Source: DASSBQ01 sp040981125 (lineage in GTDB: Bacteria > Nitrospirota > Nitrospiria > Nitrospirales > Nitrospiraceae). Taken from it: DNA of 64,000 bases. Under the pieces are notes generated by a model that made no database searches, had not been told where the DNA came from, and saw only the letters and a program-made list of their open reading frames with translations. Location: the NCBI GenBank assembly GCA_040981125.1, contig JANRMQ010000002.1, positions 62,001 through 126,000 of the forward strand. Direction: 5' to 3'. A program made the position numbers and the translations under genes. Positions 43,865-52,374 of the stretch are shown in pieces (positions within the stretch are counted from its first letter, which is position 1; every line of letters starts with the position of its first letter).

Positions 43865-44749
43865 ATGTTTCCGCTTGGTAGACCACAGACCAAATCCACC
43901 GCCGTGGTCATCACCGGCGCTTCCACCGGTATCGGCGCGGCTTGTGCGCTGGCGCTGGATAAGTCGGGGTACCGGGTCTTCGCAGGAATACGTGACAAAG
44001 CGGACGGGACCAGATTGACCGCCTCGGCCAGCCCTCGTCTGATGCCCATCGGTCTCGACGTAACCGACCCCCCGTCGATCGCGGCGGCCCTCCATACGGT
44101 CAAAGCCATGGTCGGCGAACAGGGATTGGCCGGGCTCATCAATAATGCCGGGATCGCGGTCGCCGGTCCGGTGGAAGTCCTGCCGCTCTCGGAATGGCGG
44201 CGGCAGTTCGAGGTCAATATCTTCGGCTTGATCTCGGTGACCCAGGCCTTTTTGCCGCTCTTGCGGCAAGGGAATGGCCGCGTCATCAACATCGGCTCGA
44301 TGTCCGGCCGTACCGCCATGCCTTACATGGCCCCCTACGCCGCTTCCAAGCATGCCTTATTGGGGCTGACGACTTCCCTTCGGATCGAGCTCCATCCCTG
44401 GGGAGTTCATGTCGCCTTGATAGAGCCCGGGGCCATCGCCACACCGATTTGGGGAAAGACGAGAAAAGAAGTGGATGCCGGAGAGTCCGGATGGACCAGA
44501 GAAATGAAAGCGCTGTACAAAACCTCATTCACGAAGGCGAAAGAAGCAGTGTCCAAGATCGGTGCGCAAGCGCCTCCGCCCGGCATCGTGGTGGATGCCG
44601 TTATTCATGCCCTGCGCTCGAGATTTCCAAAGACCCGATATCTGGTCGGTCGCGATGCCAGAATCCGCGCCATTCTCGTCAAGGTGCTTCCTGATCGTGT
44701 TCACGATTGGCTCATCCGCCGGGTGATTGGGCTACGGTCGCACGACTAG
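43865..44749 (+). CDS. SDR family oxidoreductase
   Basis: 294 residues. VVITGASTGIGAACALAL is the TGxxxGIG loop, GLINNAGIAVAGPVEVL the NNAG motif, NIGSMSGR the catalytic serine and YAASKHALLGLTTSL the YxxxK pair. The C-terminal region (VVDAVIHALRSRFPKTRYLVG) resembles retinol-dehydrogenase-like members that act on hydrophobic alcohols. Substrate not known. Confidence 0.9.
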   Translation: MFPLGRPQTKSTAVVITGASTGIGAACALALDKSGYRVFAGIRDKADGTRLTASASPRLMPIGLDVTDPPSIAAALHTVKAMVGEQGLAGLINNAGIAVAGPVEVLPLSEWRRQFEVNIFGLISVTQAFLPLLRQGNGRVINIGSMSGRTAMPYMAPYAASKHALLGLTTSLRIELHPWGVHVALIEPGAIATPIWGKTRKEVDAGESGWTREMKALYKTSFTKAKEAVSKIGAQAPPPGIVVDAVIHALRSRFPKTRYLVGRDARIRAILVKVLPDRVHDWLIRRVIGLRSHD

Positions 44750-44866
44750 ACGAAGCGCGCACAGCGCGCCTACGGCATCCCTTACATCTTGACTTGGACA
44801 ATTGTCCATTGGACTATGGACAAGCTCGGATATCGGTCCTCCACACAACCAGCATATAGAGGCCTT

Positions 44867-45544
44867 ATGCGAATTCATATCTCCCTTGTTCGGTTTCTGC
44901 CTTGTCTACTGTTCGGTGTCACCGTTGCTGTGGCGCTGTCCGCCTGCGACACCCTCTACATGGGCGCGATGGAGAAAATGGGCTATGCGAAACGCGACAT
45001 CTTGAGCAGCCGCGTCAAGGCTGCGCGTGACGCCCAAGAAGATGCCAAGCAGGAGATCCAGAGCGCTCTTGAGGAATTCGGCAAGGTCGTGAACTTTTCA
45101 GGAGGCGATCTGGAGGCGACATATAAGAAGTTAAACGGCGAGTTGGAATCGAGCGAGGAGCGGGCCGAGGCGGTCCGGAAGCGGATCGACGATGTCGAAT
45201 CCGTGGGCGATGCCCTGTTCAATGAATGGAAGAAGGAACTGGATCAGTACTCCAGCAAGAGCCTGCGTCGAAAGAGCGAGGCCAAATATACGCAGACCAA
45301 GACGCGCTACGGCGAGATGCTCGCCGCGATGAAAAAGGCCGAGCAGCGTATCGATCCCGTGCTGCGGCCGTTGCGTGACCAAGTGCTCTACCTCAAACAC
45401 AACTTGAATGCCCAGGCTCTGTCATCGCTGAAGGGTGAACTGGTCAAGGTGGATGCGCAGGTGGATCAACTCGTCAAGGATATGAACCGCTCCATCGCGG
45501 AAGCCGACAAATTCATTCAGGGACTGGAGAAGGAAGAGGGGTAG
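44867..45544 (+). CDS. DUF2959 lipoprotein
   Basis: 225 residues from ATG 44867. ALSACDTLYMGAMEKMGY is a lipobox followed by the conserved DUF2959 start; the rest is a long helical coiled coil (AKQEIQSALEEFGKVVNFSG, SSEERAEAVRKRIDDVES, LKHNLNAQALSSLKGELVK). DUF2959 is an uncharacterised family of exported helical proteins. The last 16 codons and the stop are partly duplicated just downstream (see 45512-45607). Confidence 0.88.
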   Translation: MRIHISLVRFLPCLLFGVTVAVALSACDTLYMGAMEKMGYAKRDILSSRVKAARDAQEDAKQEIQSALEEFGKVVNFSGGDLEATYKKLNGELESSEERAEAVRKRIDDVESVGDALFNEWKKELDQYSSKSLRRKSEAKYTQTKTRYGEMLAAMKKAEQRIDPVLRPLRDQVLYLKHNLNAQALSSLKGELVKVDAQVDQLVKDMNRSIAEADKFIQGLEKEEG

Positions 45545-45607
45545 GCGGCTGACAAACGGCTCATCCAAGGCCTGGAGGAAGAGGAGGAGTAGGCGGCTGA
45601 CGAACGG
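45512..45607. repeat. 48-bp tandem duplication over the gene end
   Basis: The unit holding the DUF2959 3' end (ADKFIQGLEKEEG, stop, GCGGCTGAC) is repeated once as ADKRLIQGLEEEEE, stop, at exactly 48 bases, and a third partial copy begins at 45596. The copies are in the same frame, separated by TAG. Confidence 0.85.
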
Positions 45608-45835
45608 CGCGCGGTTCGGTCGCGCCATGATGCGCTGGTTCGCAATTCCTTTCCAGATGGTGCTGTCTGTCCCGATGGGCGACTCTAAGGCTGCGATGAA
45701 ACATCGCAAGGACCGTCGCCCATCAATATTTAGCCGCTCCTGACCTGCGACTTCCGCCATGGCGGCGAGCTTCACCGCGCATCCGTTCCAGCCGCACCAT
45801 TAAAGACAGGTGTAAGAATTAGATTGTGTCCGTCA

Positions 45836-45853
45836 TTCCCGCGAAGGCGGGAA
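45836..45853. repeat. REP-like hairpin
   Basis: TTCCCGC-GAAG-GCGGGAA forms a 7-bp stem flanked by GTCCGTCA and ATCCAGG, the look of the common short extragenic palindrome found dispersed in many bacterial genomes. It marks the downstream border of the decayed TIR-STAND gene. Apart from this and the 48-bp duplication, the 45545-45895 gap shows nothing convincing. Confidence 0.6.
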
Positions 45854-45895
45854 ATCCAGGCTGATTCTGCGTCGAGTAAAGGGCGTAGGGTTAGT

Positions 45896-46591
45896 CTATG
45901 TTCTGTGCAAGACGGAACCGATATCGTTGATCCGGATAACAGCATGAAGCCTGTTGCGGTTTGATGAACGCAGAAATTCTGGTTCATTAGCCCAAGAACC
46001 ACCTCGGATCACATGACGACTACACTGGCCTCCATCCGCATGAAGCCAAGCCGATCCATCCGTCGGTGCGCCTCTATAATCACCGTGCCAACAATCCTGA
46101 ACCCATTCCCATACATTTCCACTCATGTCATACACCCCAAGACCATTAGGTTTCTTGTCCCCAACTGGTGCCGTGCGAGTATCCGAGTTTCCAAGGTGAA
46201 CCGCATAATCATCTAACTGCTTCTCATCAGAAGTCCCCGCCCAGATATCCTGATTCACTGCGTTTCGAGCCGCATATTCCCATTCAGCTTCGGTCGGAAG
46301 TCGATATTGCTTTCCGGTCCTTTGCGATAACCACTTTGCATAATCTTCGGCTTCTTCCCAAGATACATTGACCAACGGCCTATTACGACGTCCCCACCCA
46401 TAATCACTGAGCCATGTACGCCCGCTCGCGATGGCGAATCGATCGTATGCCTCGAAGGTGACATCAAATCTCCCGATCGCAAATGGTCTTATCGTAACCG
46501 CGTGCACGGGCTGTTCTTCTGGACCGCCTCGCCTATGCATGTCGCCTTGACTAAAGGTTCCGGCGGGGACGAGTTGCATCGCGGGCTCCAT
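45896..46591 (-). pseudogene. FGE/SUMF1-like domain fragment
   Basis: MQLVPAGTFSQGD, ERPV-type EEQPVHAVTIRPFAIG, PLVNVSWEEAEDYAKWL, LPTEAEWEYAARN, GVYDMSGNVWEWVQD, HVIRGGSWANEPEFLRSSN are the landmarks of formylglycine-generating enzyme-like (SUMF1/EgtB/PvdO) domains. The last strand is out of frame (DIGSVLHRT for DIGFRLAQ), consistent with a lost T near 45925. FGE-like domains attached to TIR-STAND are presumed binding or sensor parts, not sulfatase activators. Confidence 0.85.
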
Positions 46592-46679
46592 ATGAATGCA
46601 CAACGCCGAAGCATCTGGCGCGTTTTGCTGGCTATGACAAAGTGACGTTCCCGGAGCGAGAGGTAGACGGGTTTTTTCT

Positions 46680-47813
46680 TTAGCCAGTCCAACGCTTCGA
46701 TGAGTGGAAGCCCGCGGAGAGGAAGTCGGAGTTCTCTTTGCTCCTCTCATACTGTCCGATGGACGCGCTGAGGCGCTGCTGCCAGGCGAGGAATCGGCGA
46801 TCCGCCTCAACCCAACCTTTCAGCCGCTGCCAATGACGGATCAACGCCTCATGCGACACTTCGATGGTCTCCTCCGCACTGCCGGCAAGCCGGGAGGTCA
46901 CCAGCAAGCGCTCGTCGGCAAGCCTTTTTGCGAGGCTTCGAAATTCCTCTCCGATCTCGCCGAACGTTGCGCGCCGCCTGGTGTCTGCCTCACCTTCTCC
47001 CGGTCGCACGAGGCGTAAGAAGATCTGTTGCACCATTTGTTGATCCGCTTCCTTGAGGTTTGCATACAGTGACTCTGCTTTCTTCGCGATGGCACCCTCC
47101 AACTGACCCATGACCTTGTAGGCCTCGTGATGAAGTTCTCCGCCACGCCGGTCTTCCCACAACCGCCGCAGCACGAATTCGAGCAAGGGCAAGTGGCCCG
47201 GTTCGTCGCCGCCCTGTTCCACAATCAGATCGACCAGACCCGATTCAAACGTCAGCCCTACTAGCAGGGCCGGCTCCTGCATGGCGAGGCGCAATTCCTC
47301 TCGTTTCATCGGCCCAAGATTCACTTGGGCCCCTTGCACTCGATCGGACAGCGGCCTATAGGCAGTAATAGCGCGACCGAAAAAATCTCCTCGCAGGGTA
47401 AGCACCACGCTCAGCCTCGTCGTGTCTCTGGCATCTAGCACATTGTCGATGAAGCACCGGCGTGCTACATCCTCCTTACAGAGTGTGAACAACTCTTCCC
47501 ACTGATCCACGATGAGGAGCGGCCGGTCTGTCCCGGGCTGCTTCGCGAGCGCGCGATCTACGATGTCGTGCAGCTTGATAGTTCCTTGCAACAGGGCCTC
47601 GACCGATTTGGTCGTTTCAATCAACCGGTCGGTCTCGCTCATATCCGGCTCGAGTAGTGGCATGAACACCGCCGCAAGGGAATAGAGCGGACGATCGGTC
47701 GGCACGACGGTGACCACTTCCCAGACTCGCTCACAACTTGTCCGTAATGCCGGCACGAGTCCCGCCCTAACGACCGAGGACTTCCCGCTGCCCGAGGCCC
47801 CGACAACCGCCAC
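46680..47813 (-). pseudogene. nSTAND1 NTPase fragment
   Basis: Walker A VVGASGSGKSSVVRAGLVPA, Walker B LLIVDQWEELFTL and the sensor LSVVLTLRGDFFGRA identify an nSTAND1 NTPase, continuing into EPGHLPLLEFVLRRLWEDR and EVSHEALIRHWQRLKGWV. The correct frame switches near 46705: KENSDFLSAG should go on LPLIEALDWLKKKPV, which is present in the next frame, but a single-base change sends this ORF to a stop. An effector or sensor domain would have been carried by the FGE part. Confidence 0.85.
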
Positions 47814-47825
47814 AAGACTATGCTG

Positions 47826-48394
47826 CCGAGCTCGCGAACGAGCTGAGTAACCGCCTCTTCACGTCCGAAAAAGAATGGGGCGTCCTCCTCACGGAAATGC
47901 AGCAGGCCTCGGTAGGGGCAGATGGTGGCGAGCGTCTCACGGACCGTTTCTTGGGCGTCCGGCCCAGGAGGCTGACCATGAATGGCTCTGATCAGCGTGT
48001 GGAGCAGGATCGGATCGTCCACACGCGAGCGCAAATCGATCCAGGTGTTCTGATTCAGAAATCCCAGCGGCGGTTCTGCGCCGGGGAGCAGAATGGGAAT
48101 GACGGGAAAGCGTTGGCCACGGCGTTCAGCGGCCGCCTGACGCTCCAGCGCGAGATATTGCTCTCTCTGCTGCCACGAGCCCATTTCGCCCTGCCCAATA
48201 CAGACAGCCACTGCTCGACATTGTGCAAGGGTTGCCTCCAATGCCTTCAGCCATGATTGTCCCGGCGTGAGATACCATCGGTCGAGAAAGACCGTGAGGT
48301 CCTGCCCGCGCACCCGCCGCGCAAGCGCCTCCACTTTTTCATGATCGCGCCAGTGCTAACTTAGAAACACATCGAAGTGATGATCAGGAGGCAT
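47826..48394 (-). pseudogene. TIR domain fragment
   Basis: Read from ATG 48394, MPPDHHFDVFLS runs into TAG and continues HWRDHEKVEALARRVRGQ, then LTVFLDRWYLTPGQSWL and AVCIGQGEMGSWQQREQ. The TIR core (DVFLS strand, DRW helix, VCIG strand, LGFLNQNTWIDLR) is otherwise kept. The fragment ends in TICPYRGLLHFREEDAP and FFFGREEAVTQLV, which is the start of the STAND region, where the frame is lost at about 47826. Confidence 0.85.
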
Positions 48395-48524
48395 TTGTTT
48401 TCTCGCCTACTGGGTTGAACGCACTACTTCGTAGGTCGAGGAACAGATAGATCGTCGTTGCCATGACGCAGACGCGGAGGGTGAATGCGTAGAAGTCGAT
48501 GACAGGCTGCGGTTTCCGCGTCAT
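48384..48524 (-). CDS. Possible small membrane protein overlapping the TIR start
   Basis: 46 residues from ATG 48524 (the frame continues upstream): a TM-like stretch FTLRVCVMATTIYLFLDL and a polar tail GEKTNAS whose last 11 bases overlap the TIR gene start. If translated, it would be coupled to that gene. No family recognised and the ribosome site is poor. Confidence 0.35.
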   Translation of the reverse strand: MTRKPQPVIDFYAFTLRVCVMATTIYLFLDLRSSAFNPVGEKTNAS

Positions 48525-48704
48525 CCTGTCAACCGGCGTAAGAGCCGAAATACCAGCATTCGCGGGCTGGACGGGCAGAGAAACGCAGCAATTATCGCTC
48601 TTAGCGATGAACAAGAATCTCTTTCGTTGCTTCAAAGCTGGCTCTTTGACCCCTCATCTAACATCCAGGCGAATGGAATGAATGCGCGGTGAGCCCCACC
48701 GCTC

Positions 48705-49265
48705 ACTCTAAAGGGCGGGTAGAAAGAATGGGTACGGAGGTGGCCGACATAGCGGTAACTGAAGGTCAAAGGACAAACAGCGGTAGCGTGCGACGGCATT
48801 GTGCCGCTTCGGTACAGCTTCATAGGAGCACGCGGACCGACCGAGAGGATATCATTATCAACAAGAGGACCATCGCATTATGTCGCCATCGAAGCTGCCA
48901 GCTATTCCACCCTCCCACCCCGCGCACACCGAGACGTGCGCCCTTCCCGGGCTCACCTACCCTTTTCCCTGGCGCGTCGCACGCGCCTTTCCCAGCGTCA
49001 CCCGCCTCCCGTTTTCTCCTCAGGGATGGTGGCCTGTTCCTGGCGACTTATGTGGAAGCTTTGGCCCCGCACTTGTCGAATGAATGCGATCGCTTTAGCG
49101 ACGGCGAGCACTGTTCGCAAGTTCGTTCGTGCGAAGCAGGGAATGAACCAAGTTGCGCAGACGAGCAGACATGAGACTTAGTGCGGTAAAGCTGTAACAT
49201 GGAGCCGAAGCAGGCCACCATCCCTTTATGTTTCCATCATCTCCAGCCTCGCACCTAATTCACGC
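48705..49265. repeat. Duplicated block, copy 1 (segments B-A-C)
   Basis: Three stretches recur near 52.4-53.0 kb with indels: B (48725-48905; contains TGTGCCG-CTT-CGGTACA), A (48929-49125; GAGACGTGCGCCCTTCCCGG to GACGGCGAGCAC), and C (49225-49265; TTTCCATCATCTCCAGCCTC). Segment C is a copy of the 3' end of the Zn-ribbon gene at 52934. No intact gene is seen within 48525-49335 apart from this. Confidence 0.7.
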
Positions 49266-49335
49266 CCGCAGACGGCGCTCCCTTTTGCTTCGTTATGCTG
49301 GACGTAACACGTAATTACTGCTATCATACTCAATA

Positions 49336-49620
49336 GTGATCCAGAGCTACCGGGACAGACGGACCGCCCAGTTTGCCGCCGGGACCAGGGTCAAGGCCTT
49401 CGGCGGCATCGAACAGTCCGCTCGCCTGAAGCTTGACCGTCTGGAAGCCGCCACCGCCCTCAAGGACCTCGCCTCCTTGCCCGGCAACCGTCTCGAGGTG
49501 CTGAAAGGCGATCGTAAGGGTCAGTACAGCATCCGCATCAACGATCAGTGGCGCATCTGTTTTGAATGGCCTGAAGGATCAGCAGGCCCTTTACACGTGG
49601 AAATTGTCGATTACCATTAG
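49336..49620 (+). CDS. higB: HigB-type toxin
   Basis: 94 residues from GTG 49336. MIQSYRDRRTAQFAAG, LASLPGNRLEVLKGDRKGQY and SIRINDQWRICFEWPEG follow the HigB/RelE fold of ribosome-dependent mRNA interferases, including the C-terminal DQWR-CF strand. The cognate antitoxin gene begins 14 bases after its stop; toxin-first order is characteristic of HigBA. Probably autoregulated by the complex. Confidence 0.93.
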   Translation: MIQSYRDRRTAQFAAGTRVKAFGGIEQSARLKLDRLEAATALKDLASLPGNRLEVLKGDRKGQYSIRINDQWRICFEWPEGSAGPLHVEIVDYH

Positions 49621-49634
49621 AAGGTGAGATCGCC

Positions 49635-49937
49635 ATGGCAATGATGCCTATTCACCCAGGGCAGCACCTGGCCGAAGAACTCAAGGAGCTGGGAATCAGC
49701 GCCGCTGAATTCGCACGCCAGATTAACGTGCCGACAAACCGCATCACCCAGATCATCAAGGGGCAGCGGGCGATTTCAGGCGACACCGCCCTGCGCCTTG
49801 CTCACTTTTTCGGGACCAGCGCGGAGTTCTGGATCAATTTGCAAGGCCTCTACGAAGTGCGCCAGGCCCGGGGCAAGGCAGGCAAAACTATCCGGGCCTT
49901 GCCGACGATTAGAACACTCGCCGGTGCGCGTTCGTAA
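49635..49937 (+). CDS. higA: HigA-type antitoxin (Xre-like HTH)
   Basis: 100 residues with MPIHPGQHLAEELKELGISA, the HigA start, and a helix-turn-helix AAEFARQINVPTNRITQIIK, followed by SGDTALRLAHFFGTSAEFWI. It neutralises HigB and represses the operon by binding its promoter. No signs of damage. Confidence 0.93.
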   Translation: MAMMPIHPGQHLAEELKELGISAAEFARQINVPTNRITQIIKGQRAISGDTALRLAHFFGTSAEFWINLQGLYEVRQARGKAGKTIRALPTIRTLAGARS

Positions 49938-50149
49938 GCCTGAGCACAAGCCAACATTCCTTTTCAAGACACCGTTCGTCAACACGCTCTAATCTGCTAT
50001 TGCCCTGACCCCCAGCCGGTCTCTTGAGCGGGATGGAACGGATGGGCGATGAGGCTTTCGATGGGCGCCGCTATGCCTCCTCCTTCGCGAGTGTTTGGAA
50101 AAAGAGGAAGGAGGCACGATGAACAGAAATCAACGGCTTGAAAACCAAT

Positions 50150-51055
50150 CTACTGCGGGACGCGCCGCCAGAGATACGTACCTCCATGCTGCCGAGGCGG
50201 GATATTGTCTCTCGTCCCGACACGTCCATACCACCATATACCCTTCGCCTCTGTCCCGTCTTCTGATAGCACAACCTCAAAGCTCCCTTCGCGGTCGTTC
50301 CCTGGTTGCTTCCAGGTTCCCTGCCAGCGACGATCTCGAAAGCCGGTGGTCGCGATCTGGCCCCCTTGCCAGGTGTAGGGGCCATTGCCGTGAACATCCA
50401 GCGTCGCATAATATTTCTTATTGTCTTCAACCTCTGTGATTTCCCACTTGCCGCCCAAATCGATGCGATCGGTCGCGTCAGCCTGATCGCCATCCGTGCG
50501 ATGGCTCAACGCCGTTGGATTTGAAAGACTCGGAAGGGCAGTTCTACCGCCGGTATCCGAGTGCCGGCTGGATTCGTGCCAGGTCACAAGAATCCAGCGG
50601 CCATCTCGCCGCTCCAAGACACCGGTTTCTCGCATCGGGAGCACCATCCGGTCACTGTCATCCTCGGCACTGAGGTATCGGATATAGTCCAGTTCCATTG
50701 CGAACCAAGCCACGTCGCCCTTTTGCCACACCTGGAGGTCCGTGATCGGGATCTCCAGTTTGTGGACGGCCTCAAACTCAGTACGCATCTCGGCCTCGTG
50801 AGCCTGCCATCCCACATATTTATGTCCGTCCATGGCGTACCCGATCGCATCGGCATCGTGCGACATGTATGTGGATAAAGTAGTGAGATCTCGATCGGCA
50901 TTGGCTTTCACGATGAGGCGCAGCATGGCCTCAGGACCCGCAGGCTCTTCCGCCCAAAGCCTGGCCGGGTCGGCACTGCTGAACAATAGGATGATAAGCA
51001 GCCAGCCCCAGCGGGGAATGACAGAGAACAAATCCGATTCATATACAACGTTCAT
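50150..51055 (-). CDS. Exported SnoaL-like (NTF2-fold) protein with C-terminal beta domain
   Basis: 301 residues from ATG 51055; TTG 51061 is an alternative, closer to AAGGAGG. A signal peptide (WLLIILLFSSADPARLWAEE) is followed by an NTF2/SnoaL-like unit (MLRLIVKANADRDLTTLSTY, WQKGDVAWFAMELDYI, GRWILVTWHESSRHSD) and, from about residue 215, a calycin-like part (KYYATLDVHGNGPYTWQG, REGSFEVVLSEDGTEAKG). Function unknown; it may bind a small ligand. A transposon-like element ends 20 bp before its start. Confidence 0.75.
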   Translation of the reverse strand: MNVVYESDLFSVIPRWGWLLIILLFSSADPARLWAEEPAGPEAMLRLIVKANADRDLTTLSTYMSHDADAIGYAMDGHKYVGWQAHEAEMRTEFEAVHKLEIPITDLQVWQKGDVAWFAMELDYIRYLSAEDDSDRMVLPMRETGVLERRDGRWILVTWHESSRHSDTGGRTALPSLSNPTALSHRTDGDQADATDRIDLGGKWEITEVEDNKKYYATLDVHGNGPYTWQGGQIATTGFRDRRWQGTWKQPGNDREGSFEVVLSEDGTEAKGIWWYGRVGTRDNIPPRQHGGTYLWRRVPQ

Positions 51056-51074
51056 GGGCAACTGTCCTCCTTAG

Positions 51075-51283
51075 CCCGCATTATTCATGAACGATTCTAC
51101 TGTAACTGCGTATACGCCGCTACGACTAGCCTGGGCCGTGAATTTACACGGCCAGGCGGGCGGGCTCGCCGCTCTGCCCCTCAACATACTGTTTCAAGTA
51201 TGCTTCGGGCCCTCGCGTCTCCACGCGCCCATCGCGCCTGGCGTCTCCGCAGTTTCGTCACGAACCGTCATGAATAATGCGGG
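51075..51283. mobile_element. MITE-like element with TTAG target duplication
   Basis: Perfect 16-bp terminal inverted repeats CCCGCATTATTCATGA (51075-51090) and TCATGAATAATGCGGG (51268-51283) are flanked by the direct repeat TTAG on each side (51071-51074, 51284-51287). The 209-bp interior codes for no transposase. The element thus looks like a non-autonomous derivative of an IS; I recall similar termini in IS1380-like elements but cannot confirm. It lies just upstream of the SnoaL gene's ribosome site. Confidence 0.8.
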
Positions 51284-51430
51284 TTAGCTCGATTCATGAC
51301 AGGCTTGAGATCTACAAGCCCGCCCGCTGAAACCCCAATACCTTGTCGATGAGGAGGCAATTGGCCTCGTGTCTTCGGAGGTGAAACATGAGGGTTCGAC
51401 ATGCTTGTACCTCATCGTGCTCGGAAGTGA

Positions 51431-51895
51431 TTACCGTGACGCGCAGCAGCGCCGGTGATCGACCATCAGACAGCGATCCTGCACGACCTTGATGCCGGCG
51501 CGAGCAAGGCGCTCCGCCGCCTCATCGTTCCGTATGCCCGATTGGAACCAGACAGCCTTCGGCCTTTTGGCGAGAATGTCATCGATATGCGCCGGGATGT
51601 CTTGATCGCGGCGAAATACGTTAATCAAATCCAGCTCGCCGGGAATGTCCACGAGCCGGCGAAAAACCTTCTGACCGAGAATTTCCCGTACGTTGGGCTC
51701 GTAGACCGGAACCGGGATCACCTCTAACCCGGCTGAAGCCAGATACTGGGGCACATAGAAGGCCGGTCGTGATCCGTACTGTTCGCTTCGAATGCCGAGC
51801 ACAGCCACGCGTTTAGTCGTCGCGATGAGCTGCCTCACGCCTTCCAAGTCTTCGATGAGATTTTTCTTCCATTGTCCTGGTTCAGTGGCTGACAT
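51431..51895 (-). CDS. CoA-binding protein (YccU-like)
   Basis: 154 residues. KRVAVLGIRSEQYGSRPAFY and VPQYLASAGLEVIPVPVYEP form the CoA-binding Rossmann start, with LINVFRRDQDIPAHIDDILA, KAVWFQSGIRNDEAAERLA and VVQDRCLMVDHRR as the family blocks. Proteins of this sort bind CoA in the cytoplasm; the role is unresolved. Its start overlaps the end of the truncated toxin gene upstream. Confidence 0.9.
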   Translation of the reverse strand: MSATEPGQWKKNLIEDLEGVRQLIATTKRVAVLGIRSEQYGSRPAFYVPQYLASAGLEVIPVPVYEPNVREILGQKVFRRLVDIPGELDLINVFRRDQDIPAHIDDILAKRPKAVWFQSGIRNDEAAERLARAGIKVVQDRCLMVDHRRCCASR

Positions 51896-52115
51896 AATGG
51901 CCTAACGCGGAGGATAATTCGCGGACGTCTGAATCTTGAAGCTCGGGCACTACACAACCGCGCGTGGAAAGCGTCATGAGACTTTCGGCGGTGTGGAGAA
52001 CTTCTTCGAGAAAGGCAAGCACTGCGGCAGGAGAATCTTTAGCGATGTAAGCAACGATGTCGTTGAGGTCGGTTTGTGCTCCCGCACTCCAGATTACTTT
52101 TCGCTGCCTTGCCAC
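51882..52115 (-). pseudogene. ParE/RelE-type toxin, C-terminus lost
   Basis: 77 residues from GTG 52115: VIWSAGAQTDLNDIVAYIAK, SPAAVLAFLEEVLHTAESL and RGCVVPELQDSDVREL match ParE-type toxins up to the VREL strand. The remainder (SSALGHYVSH) is unrelated and overlaps the CoA-binding gene, so about 20 C-terminal residues including the last strands are missing. Antitoxin 52094-52288 precedes it with a 22-base overlap. Confidence 0.75.
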
Positions 52116-52288
52116 TTGGCTCTTAACTCTCGCTTCACGTCTTCATGGCTCAGCGTCTGTCCTTGCGCGATTTCTCGCCTCCCGCGCTCAATGGTCTGGA
52201 GGACATAGAGATGGTACTGTATGTCATCGAAGGTACAGTCTTCAGGAAGCTCTTCTAGAAGATCAAGAACCGCCTGCTTGGTAGTCAT
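52094..52288 (-). CDS. Antitoxin-like protein
   Basis: 64 residues from ATG 52288, with GAGGGAG eight bases upstream. TTKQAVLDLLEELPEDCTFD and HLYVLQTIERGRREIAQG plus SHEDVKRELRAKW form a small helical protein of the type that precedes RelE/ParE toxins, with the toxin gene overlapping its end. It would neutralise the toxin and regulate the promoter. Confidence 0.75.
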   Translation of the reverse strand: MTTKQAVLDLLEELPEDCTFDDIQYHLYVLQTIERGRREIAQGQTLSHEDVKRELRAKWQGSEK

Positions 52289-52374
52289 ACCAATCTCCCT
52301 CGCTTGGGGGTTCCCTCGGAAATCAGTGTAATTCAAGTGTAACACTGAGGTCATTATAAACCATACAGCGAGTC

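Larger units (their letters stand above)
45896..48394 (-). pseudogene. Decayed TIR-nSTAND-FGE gene (whole span)
   Basis: Three minus-strand ORFs that should be one protein lie end to end in changing frames: TIR (48394 to about 47826), nSTAND1 NTPase (about 47825 to 46680) and formylglycine-generating-enzyme-like domain (46591 to 45896). I see at least four lesions: a TAG stop at 48356-48358 inside the TIR strand DVFLS, single-base losses near 47826 and 46705, and loss of frame again between 46640 and 46600; a further T loss near 45925 spoils the end (DIGSVLHRT for DIGFRLAQ). Proteins with these three domains in this order are known as predicted immune/conflict NTPases. The base composition of the 3' part is lower in GC than the neighbours. 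Confidence 0.85.

Noticed and set aside
44755..44770. GCGCGC-ACA-GCGCGC stem after the SDR gene
   Set aside because: Short GC stem without U-run in GC-rich DNA; too weak to list as a terminator.
45896..48394. Programmed frameshifting or stop suppression in the TIR-STAND gene
   Set aside because: Lesions are several, in different directions along the gene, and one is a plain TAG; decay or read error explains them better.
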